Below the pieces are notes generated by a model. It did not search any database. It saw only the letters and a program-made list of their open reading frames with translations, and was not told the DNA's origin. The position numbers and the translations under genes are program-made. From NCBI RefSeq assembly GCF_000934745.1, contig NZ_JYNO01000001.1, positions 372,001 to 436,000 of the forward strand: a stretch of 64,000 nt of DNA. The letters are read 5' to 3'. Below are positions 16,901 to 26,120 of the stretch, piece by piece (positions within the stretch are counted from its first letter, which is position 1; every line of letters begins with the position of its first letter). The stretch comes from Desulfonatronum thioautotrophicum (lineage in GTDB: Bacteria; Desulfobacterota; Desulfovibrionia; Desulfovibrionales; Desulfonatronaceae).

Positions 16901-18106
16901 ATGCCCGAAACAACGACGAATGCATCCAACGTTCTGGCCCCGCAAGTCCAGACCTATCTCCAGCGCTCCTCCTGGATCCGCAAAATGTTCGAGACCGGAG
17001 CGGAACTCAAGGCCCGGCACGGCGTAGACGCGGTCTGTGACTTCAGTCTGGGCAACCCGGACCTCTCTCCGCCGGACGCGGTGTTCGAGGCCCTGGAAGG
17101 CCTGGCCCGCCGGGACCAGCGTTTCGGATACATGCCCAACGCCGGATACCCCGAAGCCCGCGCCGCCCTGGCCGCCTTTCTGTCCCAGGAGCAGGGCGTG
17201 CCTATCTCGGATCAGGACGTGATCCTGACCTGCGGGGCGGCAGGCGCCCTGAACAGTTTTTTTCGGGCCGTGCTGGAGCCGGGGGATGAAGTGCTGTGCC
17301 CGGCGCCGTTCTTCGTGGAGTACGGTTTTTATGCCGAGAACCACTCCGGCGTCCTGCGTCCCGTGGCCACGAATCCGGAGGATTTCAGTCTGGACCTGGA
17401 CGCCGTGGCAGCGGCCGTCGGCCCCAAGACCAGGGTGGTGCTGATCAACACCCCGAACAACCCTTCCGGCCGGGTCTACGCCCGGTCCGAACTGCAAGCC
17501 CTGGCCGAGCTGCTGCAAGCCAAGAGCCGGGAGACGGGGCGGATCATCTACCTGCTCTCGGACGAGCCATACCGCTTTTTGACCTTTGACGGCCACCCCG
17601 TCCCGTCCCTCCTGCCCCTGTACCCGCACACCGTGGTGGTCAGCTCCTTTTCCAAGAGCCTGGCCCTGGCCGGGGAGCGCATCGGCTACGCCCTGGTCAA
17701 CCCGACCATGCCCGGCAAGGAGGAACTCCTGGCCGGACTGGTCCTGGCCAACCGCATCTTGGGCTACGTCAACGCCCCGGCCATCGGGCAGCGCCTGGTG
17801 CAAAAAGCCCTGGGCGCACAGGTGGACGTTCAGCTCTACGCTCAGCGACGCACGGCCATGGCCGAGGTCCTGGAAGGCGCGAACATTTCCTTCTTCAAGC
17901 CCCAGGGCGCGTTCTACTTCTTCCCCAAAGCCCCCGGCGGCGACGACGTGGCCTTTGTCCAGGCCCTCCAGGAAGAACTGATCCTGGCCGTCCCCGGCCG
18001 CGGCTTCGGCACCCCCGGCTACTTCCGCCTGGCCTTCTGCGTGGACGAAACCGTCATCCGCCGCTCCGCGGAAGGATTCAAGCGGGCCGCGGTGAAGTTC
18101 AAGTGA
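16901..18106 (+). CDS. Pyridoxal-phosphate aminotransferase, class I/II
   Basis: This 401-residue fold-type I aminotransferase has GYMPNAGYPEARAALA, the TCGAAGALNSFFRAVLEPGD segment, the NTPNNPSGRVY block, LSDEPYR and the cofactor lysine in SSFSKSLALAGERIGY. It transfers amino groups between an amino acid and a 2-oxo acid; the substrate, possibly aspartate or an aromatic amino acid, cannot be set from sequence alone. The ATG at 16901 has GGAG 9 bases upstream; another ATG lies at 16886. The preceding activator gene ends 19 bases before it, suggesting one transcript. Confidence 0.85.
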   Translation: MPETTTNASNVLAPQVQTYLQRSSWIRKMFETGAELKARHGVDAVCDFSLGNPDLSPPDAVFEALEGLARRDQRFGYMPNAGYPEARAALAAFLSQEQGVPISDQDVILTCGAAGALNSFFRAVLEPGDEVLCPAPFFVEYGFYAENHSGVLRPVATNPEDFSLDLDAVAAAVGPKTRVVLINTPNNPSGRVYARSELQALAELLQAKSRETGRIIYLLSDEPYRFLTFDGHPVPSLLPLYPHTVVVSSFSKSLALAGERIGYALVNPTMPGKEELLAGLVLANRILGYVNAPAIGQRLVQKALGAQVDVQLYAQRRTAMAEVLEGANISFFKPQGAFYFFPKAPGGDDVAFVQALQEELILAVPGRGFGTPGYFRLAFCVDETVIRRSAEGFKRAAVKFK

Positions 18107-18253
18107 GTTTGCTGGTACTGCATTACCGTTTGCGAAGCGGGTAGCGTAGGTATCCAGCCTGCACGGACAGGCAAGATGCTTGAACCACCACTTTGAGAAG
18201 CCTCCTGCCCACTAAATCCGATCCCATTTCCAAGATCAACAAGGGGCTGCGTC

Positions 18254-18451
18254 ATGCCTATTCCGAATGAAGTAAAATATTCCGCAAAGGAACAGATTCG
18301 TTCCGTTCTTGAAGATCAGCCCGAAGATGCCACATACGACGACATTTTGCGTGAACTCGCGCTTGAGCGCATGGTGGACCAGGGGGTGTCCGATGTGCGC
18401 GCCGGCAGGGTTGTTGACCACGAAACGGCCCTGCGGAGAATCCGGAGATGA
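18254..18451 (+). CDS. Small antitoxin-like protein without a recognised partner
   Basis: This 65-residue acidic protein reads LEDQPEDATYDDILRELALE then MVDQGVSDVRAGRVVDHETA, the pattern of small antitoxins paired with RelE/ParE toxins. AAGGGG lies before the ATG. No toxin gene follows. Instead 18452-18538 contains an out-of-frame fragment (IYEKLVGYAELMDFCLKAMK) that does not resemble RelE. It may be an orphan antitoxin left by toxin loss. Confidence 0.55.
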   Translation: MPIPNEVKYSAKEQIRSVLEDQPEDATYDDILRELALERMVDQGVSDVRAGRVVDHETALRRIRR

Positions 18452-18538
18452 GGGACTGGCGGAGGGGATTTACGAAAAACTGGTCGGCTATGCCGAACTG
18501 ATGGACTTCTGCCTCAAAGCGATGAAACGCCACACTCC

Positions 18539-19705
18539 ATGCGACCCGACGAACTCAAAATCATAATTGCCTCCGGCGAGGACTCCCGCACGGAGTTCAA
18601 GTCGGCTTCCTTCCACAACGACAGCCTGGCCAAGGAAGTCGCCGCCTTTGCGAACATGCGCGGCGGCCAGGTGCTGATCGGCGTTGAGGATGACGGGAGA
18701 GTTTCCGGGGTTGATCAGGCGGCCCGGCAGATCGAGCGGGTGGTGAGCATTTGTCGGAACAACATCGTTCCTCCGGTTATTCCAGACGTGGAGACGGTCG
18801 ATCTCAGCCAGGGGCGCGTCCTGGTCGTTACCGTGGAGCGGGGCGAGGCCAAGCCCTACAAGGTGCGTTCCAGCAACAAATATTACATCCGGGCGGGAAC
18901 GTCCGCCGTGGAGCCGACCCAGGAAGAGTTGGTCCGGCTGCTCCAGGACGGAGGACGGTTTCATTTCGAGGTTTCGGCGACGCCGGGAAGCGGCATTGAC
19001 GATCTGGATCTGCTCAAGGTTCGCCAGTATTGCCGGGAGCATCGCAAGATCGACTTCGAAGACGAGGAATTGCCCCAAATCTGCTACAATCTGCAGATCG
19101 TGGACGAGGAAGGGCGGCTGACCGTGGCGGGCAACCTTTTTTTCGGGCGGCGCATCGGGCGGTTTTTACCCCAGGCCGGGTTGGAACTGAATGCCTTTGC
19201 CGGAACGGACGCGGTGAGCCTATTGACGGACAGCGATACCGTGCTGGACGCGGCTCCGGACTGCATCCAGGCCGGAGAAACCTTTGTCCGTCGCAACAGC
19301 CATATCCGGCCGATGTTCAATGCCGAGGAAACAAGGCGGCGGGATGTGCCGGACTACGAACCCTTCGTGGTCCGGGAACTGCTGGCCAACGCCTTCGCCC
19401 ATCGGGACTGGTCCATTTTCGGTCAGCGGATCAGGCTGAACCTTTTCTCGGACCGCCTGGAAATCTTTTCCCCCGGCTCACTGCCCAACACCCTGAACCT
19501 GACCCGCGCCCTGGCCGGTATTTCCTACTATCGCAACCCGCTGATCGCCCAGATGCTCAAGGACTACGGTCTGGTGGACAAGCTGGGCAGGGGCCTGCAA
19601 AAGGTCGTGCGCCACTACGCCACATCCTCCCTGCCGCCGCCAGAGTTCGATCCATCAAACGATGCGTTTCGGGTGGTGGTCCGGCATGGCCGACAAGAGT
19701 CGTAG
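18539..19705 (+). CDS. AlbA_2/Schlafen-type ATP-binding regulator
   Basis: This 388-residue protein has an N-terminal AlbA_2 (divergent AAA-4) domain, with EDSRTEFKSASF, EVAAFANMRGGQVLIGVED and YYIRAGTSAVEPTQEELVRL. A RecG-like C-terminal ATP-binding domain follows, with VRELLANAFAHRDWSIFGQ, EIFSPGSLPNTLNL and YGLVDKLGRGLQKV. Such proteins are often annotated as transcriptional regulators or RecG-like and occur in accessory regions. There is no direct evidence for a target here. Length is typical. It is convergent with the MotA-like gene. Confidence 0.75.
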   Translation: MRPDELKIIIASGEDSRTEFKSASFHNDSLAKEVAAFANMRGGQVLIGVEDDGRVSGVDQAARQIERVVSICRNNIVPPVIPDVETVDLSQGRVLVVTVERGEAKPYKVRSSNKYYIRAGTSAVEPTQEELVRLLQDGGRFHFEVSATPGSGIDDLDLLKVRQYCREHRKIDFEDEELPQICYNLQIVDEEGRLTVAGNLFFGRRIGRFLPQAGLELNAFAGTDAVSLLTDSDTVLDAAPDCIQAGETFVRRNSHIRPMFNAEETRRRDVPDYEPFVVRELLANAFAHRDWSIFGQRIRLNLFSDRLEIFSPGSLPNTLNLTRALAGISYYRNPLIAQMLKDYGLVDKLGRGLQKVVRHYATSSLPPPEFDPSNDAFRVVVRHGRQES

Positions 19706-19753
19706 TTTCTTGGCTCTTTCCGGCCTTGTCTGCTCACCAGGATAGATAGGACA

Positions 19754-20605
19754 TCAGGGCCGCTTCACCAACGGCGCCAACTCCAGCCGACCGGCTTCCT
19801 CCGGCTGGACGGGACGGGATAGGCTGGCCTTGATCTCGCGGATGACCTGCAGACCGTCCACCTGGGCGTCGTGCTTGGTGGTGATGGCGTTGAGCAGGGT
19901 TTGGAGTTTCAAAAAGTCCGTGCCCCGAATCATGCCGACCATTGCGCCAAGGACTATCCGGCGCAGAGCAAGTTCCTCACGGGTGCTTTCCCGGAGCTTT
20001 TCGGCCAAAGGCAGCAGCAGAAAATTGGCCAGGACGATCCCGTAAAGTGTGGACACCAGGGTGACCGGAATGCTCTTCAGGATCAACGCCGTATCCCCCA
20101 GGCCCACCAGCATGCCCACCAGGCCGATGACACTCCCGGCTACGCCGAAAGAGGGGGCGTATATGGCCATGTTCCGAAAAATTCGCTCCATCTCTTCCCG
20201 GTACTGCAAGAACCCCTTGGCTTCGGCCTGAAACACTTCCCGAATCTCCGCTTCGGTATACCCATCCGCAAGCATTTCCAGGCCGCGTTGCATTGGTGGG
20301 TAGTCCGGGGCATCCTCATTCACGGTCAGTCGTCCGGTACGTTTGTACAAGTGGGCCGTGCGCAACAGTTCCTTGACCAGGGTGCGCTCCGCCACATTGT
20401 CCTCGGCATAGGCCCCGCGAACGCATCGCCATGCCCGGCGCAATCCGTCCGGACCGCTGCCCAGCAGCGCCGAGCCCAGCGTGCCGGAGACCACTACCAG
20501 CAAGGCGGTGATGTTGAAATAAATATGGGCTTGCCCGGAAAAAAAGAACACGGCGATGAAACCGATGAAACAGATAGCCGCGGTGATGAGTGTTCTGCTT
20601 TTCAC
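19754..20605 (-). CDS. motA: MotA-like flagellar stator/ion channel protein
   Basis: This 283-residue inner-membrane protein has four predicted helices (about 8-27, 32-50, 150-175, 185-205) and the MotA/TolQ/ExbB signature SFGVAGSVIGLVGMLVGLGD. The cytoplasmic loop contains REVFQAEAKGFLQYREEMER. It would form the proton or sodium channel of the flagellar motor with a MotB partner. The GTG start has AAGGAGAG upstream. It lies downstream of the MotB-like gene, reversing the usual motA-motB order, with 240 bases of repeat-rich DNA between. Confidence 0.8.
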   Translation of the reverse strand: MKSRTLITAAICFIGFIAVFFFSGQAHIYFNITALLVVVSGTLGSALLGSGPDGLRRAWRCVRGAYAEDNVAERTLVKELLRTAHLYKRTGRLTVNEDAPDYPPMQRGLEMLADGYTEAEIREVFQAEAKGFLQYREEMERIFRNMAIYAPSFGVAGSVIGLVGMLVGLGDTALILKSIPVTLVSTLYGIVLANFLLLPLAEKLRESTREELALRRIVLGAMVGMIRGTDFLKLQTLLNAITTKHDAQVDGLQVIREIKASLSRPVQPEEAGRLELAPLVKRP

Positions 20606-20765
20606 GTTGCTCTCCTTGGCCGGAACATTTTGTAATGGTTGAAAGAGAATCGTTGATCAATGTCCGCGGAATGCGGTTGCATTCCGTGATCGTATCCCGC
20701 CCCGGAGCCGTCCTCATCCACGAAAAGGTTTTTTATGCTGAGGAAGAAGGTCGATGCCTTTGCAG

Positions 20766-20829
20766 TTGACGTGGACGTGGACGTTGACGTGCACGGGCAT
20801 GGGCACGGGCACGGGCATGGGCATGGACC
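20766..20829. repeat. GTGGAC/GGGCAC hexamer tandem repeats
   Basis: About ten hexamers run as GACGTGGACGTGGACGTTGA and then GGGCATGGGCACGGGCAC. They lie between the MotB-like stop and the MotA-like start. On the plus strand they would encode Val-Asp and His-Gly repeats, but no gene is supported. Confidence 0.75.
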
Positions 20830-20845
20830 CACGACGATGGTTTGG

Positions 20846-21598
20846 TCAGGGCTCAATGCGGACCTCCACTCGGCGCTGGACCTGTTCCCGCCCGGACATT
20901 CTCGGCGTAAAGGGACGCTCTGCTCCAATGGCCTGGATAATCAGCACGTCCGGATTCACGCCGCCCCCTTGGACAAAATGCTCGGCCACGGTGGCAGCCC
21001 GCAGGGCCGCGACTTCCCAGACGCCGGGATGACGCGCCCGACCGCCGGCCACTGTCCCGCCCGTGCCAAGCGACGTCCGCACATCGTCAGCAAATCCGGT
21101 AATCACGATATTGCCCTGGGCCAGAGCCACCGTCTGTCCAATTTTTGACAGCAGAGGTTGGGAACGGATGTCCAGTTCATGCGTCAACGGCAAGAAAAGG
21201 TGGTCACCGGAAAGGGAAATGACAATGGAGGCGTCATCCGCAAAAGCAATGTTCACATTGCGCTCATGGCCCAGGAGCCGGTCCCGGAGAATTTCATAGA
21301 GCGGCATCATGTTCAGCTGTGCCGATGAGGGTGAAACGGTCTGGATGCTGGCCGGAGTCCTATGGCCAAGCACCAGTTGATCTTTTTCGCGCAGAGAGAA
21401 GACGAACAGCACCAGAAAGAGGATGAACATGACCATCATCAGGTCGGACCAGGGCACGGACCAGGTCACTGTACGCTGTTCGCCCCGCTCCAGGCGGAAT
21501 TCCGGGATGTTCAGGGGATGCTGATGGCCTGTCAGGGTGTGGTCAACAGGAGGGTTTTGCCGGTGCATGGTCATCTCGCTTTGGGTTTTAGGGGGCAT
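20846..21598 (-). CDS. motB: MotB-like stator protein with OmpA domain
   Basis: This 250-residue protein has one N-terminal membrane helix. Its essential stator Asp is preserved (near residue 52, in VPWSDLMMVMFILFLVLF). The OmpA-like peptidoglycan-binding domain covers about residues 120-250, with NIVITGFADDV, an ALRAATVAEHF helix and the terminal QRRVEVRIEP. Start choice is uncertain among ATGs at codons 1, 9 and 11. It probably anchors the stator to the cell wall and works with the MotA-like protein encoded downstream. Confidence 0.8.
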   Translation of the reverse strand: MPPKTQSEMTMHRQNPPVDHTLTGHQHPLNIPEFRLERGEQRTVTWSVPWSDLMMVMFILFLVLFVFSLREKDQLVLGHRTPASIQTVSPSSAQLNMMPLYEILRDRLLGHERNVNIAFADDASIVISLSGDHLFLPLTHELDIRSQPLLSKIGQTVALAQGNIVITGFADDVRTSLGTGGTVAGGRARHPGVWEVAALRAATVAEHFVQGGGVNPDVLIIQAIGAERPFTPRMSGREQVQRRVEVRIEP

Positions 21599-21791
21599 TT
21601 TGCAAGTTTAATGCCTGCCACCGTTGCAACCAAAGCTGAGTATTTTGCCGGGCACGGTTCCCGCCACCCTGCTTCCTCAAATGGGGGAAAGTACGACGGG
21701 TATATCCAGGAACAGTTGGAGTGGGGGGACTACTGGTGGTCCTTTCGGGAGTGACGTTTTGGATCGTTTTCGATTCACCATGGCAAGATAC

Positions 21792-22187
21792 TTACTCCAC
21801 CAGTTTCAGGCTTTTCAACTCATCCAGCAGCTTTTCCTTGCGTACGGGTTTTGTCAGGTAGGCGTTGCACAGGTGAAGATAGGCCTTGCTGACATTCTTG
21901 ATGTCGCTCAGGGACGTGGTCATGATAATTTTTACCCCATCCGAGGAAAAAATACCCCTGGATTCCTCAAGACCGCGGATCTGGCGCAACGCCTCTTGCC
22001 CGTTCATCTCAGGCATCAGAATATCCAGAAAGATGAGATCGTAGGGCTCTCCTGCTTCCAGCGCCATGCGTGCTGCTTCAACCGCTTCTTTGCCGTTGAC
22101 GGCAACGTGGCATGGTCCGTATTTTTTCATCAGCTCTTGCAGCAACAGCCGACTGGCCAATTCGTCTTCCACGATCAGCGTTTTCAT
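21792..22187 (-). CDS. CheY-like single-domain response regulator
   Basis: This 131-residue stand-alone receiver has TLIVEDELASRLL, a phospho-Asp in LIFLDILMPEMNG, MTTS at the switch Thr and the Lys in YLTKPVRKEKLL. The ATG at 22187 follows AAAGG and starts at the usual MKTLIVED. No output domain is present. It is one of several isolated receivers in the chemosensory region and may feed an HDOD or phosphorelay pathway rather than the motor. Confidence 0.85.
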   Translation of the reverse strand: MKTLIVEDELASRLLLQELMKKYGPCHVAVNGKEAVEAARMALEAGEPYDLIFLDILMPEMNGQEALRQIRGLEESRGIFSSDGVKIIMTTSLSDIKNVSKAYLHLCNAYLTKPVRKEKLLDELKSLKLVE

Positions 22188-22284
22188 AGAATACCTTTCT
22201 TGCACGAGATGACATGGTGTTTGCCTGGTGAAGATGCTCCGGAATGATCAAGGTCAGGCCCTGACTGAGAATGAGATGGGACCC

Positions 22285-23139
22285 TCAGCATCCACTCATT
22301 GCTGCCATGACCTTCCGGTATTCATCTTCAATGGCCAGGGTGATGCGCTCCAGCTCGTCCGGTTCAAGGGAAAAGTACGTGGCATAATCCGGATCAAGAG
22401 CATACAGCAGGGTGTCGGCTCCGGTGCCGACACCGCCCATCATGGCCAAAAAATCACCCAGGTGCACGGCGTAAACCAGGCCGCGTACGGATTGCGGGGC
22501 ACTGCGCGGAGCATGGTGAAACGTCGCGGCATGGCGCAGGCTTTCCGGCAGCCCCCATCGAGCCATGACAAGCCCGCCTACCTGGGCGTGACTGGTACCG
22601 AGACATTCACGTTCTGATTCATCAAAACTCTTTTGGGAAGCATCCGCCAACTGCACGATCTCTTTAGCCTGACCCACAAGCCAGGCATCAATCACAGCCT
22701 TGCCGATATCGTGGAGCAGGCCGGCGGTATAGGCAATATCCGGGCTGAGGACCTCCCTGGAGTATCTGGATAGTTCCCGCGCCCCAATGGCCGTATACAG
22801 GCTGTGCGCCCACAAAGTGTCGTCCCCGGTTTCATAACCCGTCAAGGGCTTTTTATACAGATCGCCCGCACCGCTTTCCAGGGCGATGCCAAGCACGGTC
22901 TTGTCTCCCAGGTAGGCTACTGCCCTGCCCACCGATTCCACGGGGAGCCGCAACCCATAGACCGGGCTGTTTACGATGCGCAGCACCTTGGCGGTCAAGG
23001 TTGGATCCATTTCCACGGCCTTGGCCACATCCACGGCGGTGTGCCTGCCCGTGTTCATCACTTCCAGGAGCTTGCCCGCGCTGTCTGAAAGTGGGGGGAG
23101 GGATTTTACGGCCGCGACAATATCCGTGACGACCGTCAT
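22285..23139 (-). CDS. HDOD domain signalling protein
   Basis: This 284-residue HDOD-family protein, an HD-related fold without confirmed hydrolase activity, has LPPLSDSAGKLLEVMN, ILRIVNSPVYGLR, YTAGLLHDIGKAVID and CLGTSHAQVGGLVMARWGLP. HDOD proteins commonly act downstream of receivers in motility and cell-cycle signalling. Its start overlaps the stop of the upstream receiver gene by 4 bases (ATGA), so the receiver and HDOD proteins are translationally coupled and probably interact. Confidence 0.9.
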   Translation of the reverse strand: MTVVTDIVAAVKSLPPLSDSAGKLLEVMNTGRHTAVDVAKAVEMDPTLTAKVLRIVNSPVYGLRLPVESVGRAVAYLGDKTVLGIALESGAGDLYKKPLTGYETGDDTLWAHSLYTAIGARELSRYSREVLSPDIAYTAGLLHDIGKAVIDAWLVGQAKEIVQLADASQKSFDESERECLGTSHAQVGGLVMARWGLPESLRHAATFHHAPRSAPQSVRGLVYAVHLGDFLAMMGGVGTGADTLLYALDPDYATYFSLEPDELERITLAIEDEYRKVMAAMSGC

Positions 23140-23531
23140 GTCGCCTTCTCCTTGAGTGACTCTGCGAGTTCCAGGGCCGCGGCCACATTCAGGCTTAGCT
23201 CATCCATGCTTAAAGGCTTGGGCAGAAAACGCGTCGCCCCATTTCTGAGCAGCTCGAAGATTTCTTTTGGCCCGACCACGGCGGACATCACGATCACGGG
23301 CAATTCAGCAAGAAATTTGTCTGCTCTGATTAAACGAATCAACTCCCTGCCGTCCATCCGTGGCATCATCACGTCGGTGATCAACAGTTCAATGTCTTCA
23401 TCCGCCCGCAATGTCTCCAACGCATGCTGCCCATCGGGGCTGTAGATCGGAATATGCCCCATCCTTTTCACCATGGTTCCAACAACCCTGCGGGTCGTGG
23501 CATCGTCTTCGGCAATCAGTATTCGGGTCAT
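23136..23531 (-). CDS. CheY-like single-domain response regulator
   Basis: This 131-residue receiver has ILIAEDDATTRRV, a phospho-Asp in LLITDVMMPRMDG, the switch residue in VIVMSAV and the Lys in FLPKPLSMDEL. It overlaps the HDOD gene by 4 bases and lies 59 bases after cheD, so it may belong to the long che operon. Likely role: input domain in trans for the HDOD protein. Confidence 0.85.
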   Translation of the reverse strand: MTRILIAEDDATTRRVVGTMVKRMGHIPIYSPDGQHALETLRADEDIELLITDVMMPRMDGRELIRLIRADKFLAELPVIVMSAVVGPKEIFELLRNGATRFLPKPLSMDELSLNVAAALELAESLKEKAT

Positions 23532-23590
23532 CCTCGCCCCCTTTTTTACAATATACTCACCTCAATGCCCAAAAACAGCTTCATCCCATG

Positions 23591-24079
23591 TCAAACGCAC
23601 CAGTCCGGCCGCCCGGGCGAGGACACCAGGACGGTCCCCGTATCCACGTCCACGCTTACTGTCCGGCTGATCCTTCTGCCCACATCCTCGGAGGCGATCC
23701 GTATGCCTGACAGGTTCAGAATTGATTTGATCGCGGATACATTGCGGATTCCAATGTTGAACGTGTTATTGGGGTCCATCACGCTGGCTCCACCCACAAG
23801 CTTGGCAATGTACCCGCGATGTTCGCAACCGGCTCCGGCTTGAAGCATTTGCTTCAAGAGCGTGGGGATGCCGGTATCCGCGAAATGGCCGGGTCGGATT
23901 CTGGCCTTCTCCGGCTTGATGGACGAGTCCGGCAGGGCGACATGTGCCATGCCGACGCACCGGGTGGATGGGTCAAGCAGCAGGACGGCCACACAGGAGC
24001 CCAAGGCAAAGGTTTTCAAGCCGGTGCCGGGCCGAGCGGTGGCTCCCAGCTCGCCTATGCCCAGAATAAAGATATCCAT
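23591..24079 (-). CDS. cheD: CheD, chemoreceptor glutamine deamidase
   Basis: This 162-residue CheD has its catalytic residues intact: Cys near 29 in ALGSCVAVLLLD and His near 46 in GMAHVALPDS. It deamidates specific Gln residues of chemoreceptors and in some bacteria also stimulates CheC/CheX-type phosphatases. It lies 95 bases after cheB. A second CheD-like gene at 26121 lacks the Cys, so this copy must carry the enzymatic role. Confidence 0.9.
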   Translation of the reverse strand: MDIFILGIGELGATARPGTGLKTFALGSCVAVLLLDPSTRCVGMAHVALPDSSIKPEKARIRPGHFADTGIPTLLKQMLQAGAGCEHRGYIAKLVGGASVMDPNNTFNIGIRNVSAIKSILNLSGIRIASEDVGRRISRTVSVDVDTGTVLVSSPGRPDWCV

Positions 24080-24174
24080 GAATTTCTCTTACAAATCAGA
24101 TTATTATCCGGCATAGCCGGTTCAAGCCAGTCTTCCTTCTTCCTCTTTGCTCCCTCACGGAAGTCAATCTTTTC

Positions 24175-25218
24175 CTAAACGCCAGACAGTGCCGCGGAGA
24201 CCGCATCGGCCATCTCCGTCAAGGGCACGAGTCGTTCCGCGCCACCACGGGCAAAAGCCTCCCGGGGCATGCCGAAGACCACGCTGCTGGCCTCGTCCTG
24301 GGCAAAACACCTGGCCCCGGCCTCGCGCATCCGGCGCATGGCCTCCGCGCCGTCAGCGCCCATGCCCGTCAGCATCACCCCCACGGCATTGGCCCCGACA
24401 TGCTCGGCCACCGAGTCAAACAGGGCTTCCACGGACGGGCAGTGTCCGTTGATCAATGCTCCGGGCTGGACACGGGCCAGGTAGATCCCCCCGGAACGCT
24501 GGACCCGCAGATGCATGCCCCCAGGCGCGACCAGAACCCGCCCGGGCCTGATCCGGTCCTTGTCCTCGGCCTCCTTGACGTCCATGGCGCTCAGGGTGTC
24601 CAGGCGCTCCGCGAACTTGCGCGTGAATCCCGCCGGCATGTGCTGGACAATGACCGTCCCCGGGAAGCTGGCTGGGAATCGGGTCACGACCTCGCGGACG
24701 GCCTCGGTGCCGCCGGTGGATGCGCCAATGGCCACGATCTTGTCCGTGGATTCGGCCAGGCTTTGGGCCGCGATCCGCCGTACCGGCTGCTCCGGTGAAC
24801 GCTTTCGGTGCCGGACCTTGGCCGTGGAGGCCGTCAGGACCTTGGCCCGCAATTCGTCCATCATCGCGTTCAGGCCCCGGGCCATGTCCGCCTTGGGTTT
24901 GGATACGAAATCCACGGCCCCGGCCTCCAGGGCGTCCAGGGTGATCTGCTTGCCCTGCTCGGTCAGGGCGCTGACCATGACCACGGGCAGCGGGTAATGG
25001 GGCATCAGCCGACGCAGGAATTCCACTCCGTCCATCCTGGGCATTTCCACGTCCAGGGTCAGCACGTCGGGACGCAACTGGACGATCTTGTCCCGGGCCT
25101 GATACGGATCCCCGGCCACTCCCACCACCTCGATCCGCGGGTCCTCGGCCAGCCCCTGGCGCAGGATTTCCCGGACCAGGGCCGAGTCGTCCACCACCAG
25201 GACACGAATTTTGCTCAT
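24175..25218 (-). CDS. cheB: CheB, chemoreceptor methylesterase
   Basis: This 347-residue CheB has an N-terminal receiver (VLVVDDSALVREIL, phospho-Asp in VLTLDVEMPRMDG, FVSKPKA) and a C-terminal methylesterase with the serine motif VAIGASTGGTEAV, the HMPAGFTRKFAERLD segment and GMGADGAEAMRRMREAGA. It removes methyl groups from chemoreceptors when phosphorylated by CheA. The start overlaps the cheR stop by 4 bases, with GGAGGA upstream. Confidence 0.95.
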   Translation of the reverse strand: MSKIRVLVVDDSALVREILRQGLAEDPRIEVVGVAGDPYQARDKIVQLRPDVLTLDVEMPRMDGVEFLRRLMPHYPLPVVMVSALTEQGKQITLDALEAGAVDFVSKPKADMARGLNAMMDELRAKVLTASTAKVRHRKRSPEQPVRRIAAQSLAESTDKIVAIGASTGGTEAVREVVTRFPASFPGTVIVQHMPAGFTRKFAERLDTLSAMDVKEAEDKDRIRPGRVLVAPGGMHLRVQRSGGIYLARVQPGALINGHCPSVEALFDSVAEHVGANAVGVMLTGMGADGAEAMRRMREAGARCFAQDEASSVVFGMPREAFARGGAERLVPLTEMADAVSAALSGV

Positions 25219-26099
25219 GGTCCAATCCTCCGGTAGACGGCGGGTTTGACGTAGGCCAGATCCGACCGGGAACGACTGATGCTCTCCGAATGACCGATGA
25301 GCAGATGTCCGCCGGGAACGAGGAAGCGGACCAGCCGGGTCACCAGGGCGTCCCGGGTGGGCTGGTCGAAATAGATCATCACATTTCGGCAGAAAATCAG
25401 CTCAAAAGGCCGGCGAAACGGCAAGCACTCGTTCATCAGGTTGAAGCGCCGGAACGTGATCTCGCGCCGGACATGCTCCCGGACGGTCCATTCCCCGCCG
25501 GGCCCGCGCTGAAAATAGCCCCGCAGCTGGGTCGGGGACACGCCCTTGAGCCGTTCCTCGGGGTAGGCGCCGGTACGGGCCGTTTCCAGGGCCCTGGCCG
25601 AGATGTCCGTGGCCAGCAGCCCCGCGTCCCACCGGGCATATTCCGCGCCGAAAAAATCCAGCATGGTCATGATGATGGAGTAGGGCTCCTCGCCGCTGGA
25701 GGCCGCGGCGCACCAGATGCGCAGATCCCGATTGCCGGATCGCTCGCCCTTGGTCTTCAGCTCCGGGAGAATGGTCTCCCGGAGATAGGTAAAATGTTCC
25801 GGTTCGCGGAAGAAAAAGGTGTGGTTGGTGGAGATGCGGTTGGCCAGGGCGTCCAAGGCCTGGCCGTCGACGTCCTGTTCCAGGTATCGGCGATAGGCCT
25901 GAAAATCCGGCAGGGCCAGCTCCCGCAGGAGCCCCTGCAGCCGCCCGGCCACCAGGGTCCGTTTCTGGTCGGTCAAATGGATGCCGAAGCGGGCCTGGAC
26001 CAGGTCGCGGATGAAGAGAAAGTCTTCATCGCGGAGGTGCGTGCAGGGAAAGCGGTCCCTGGCGGGCGTTTCCGCCCCGGGATTGCGCCGCGGGCTCAT
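25215..26099 (-). CDS. cheR: CheR, chemoreceptor methyltransferase
   Basis: This 294-residue SAM-dependent methyltransferase methylates Glu residues of chemoreceptors. It has the N-terminal helical domain, TNHTFFFREPEHF, the SAM-binding IWCAAASSGEEPYSI, LLATDISARALETAR and FELIFCRNVMIYFD. The ATG at 26099 is preferred because AAGGAG lies 6 bases before it. Both chemoreceptors in the window lack an NWETF-type C-terminal tether; their tails end EFGKY. Confidence 0.95.
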   Translation of the reverse strand: MSPRRNPGAETPARDRFPCTHLRDEDFLFIRDLVQARFGIHLTDQKRTLVAGRLQGLLRELALPDFQAYRRYLEQDVDGQALDALANRISTNHTFFFREPEHFTYLRETILPELKTKGERSGNRDLRIWCAAASSGEEPYSIIMTMLDFFGAEYARWDAGLLATDISARALETARTGAYPEERLKGVSPTQLRGYFQRGPGGEWTVREHVRREITFRRFNLMNECLPFRRPFELIFCRNVMIYFDQPTRDALVTRLVRFLVPGGHLLIGHSESISRSRSDLAYVKPAVYRRIGP

Positions 26100-26120
26100 G
26101 ATCGGCTCCTTGTCCATTCC

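Noticed and set aside
20735-21148. Plus-strand frame with Val-Asp and His-Gly repeats, possibly a metal-binding protein
   Set aside because: It is the translation of a hexamer tandem repeat and the antisense of the MotB-like gene, without a family match or ribosome-binding site.
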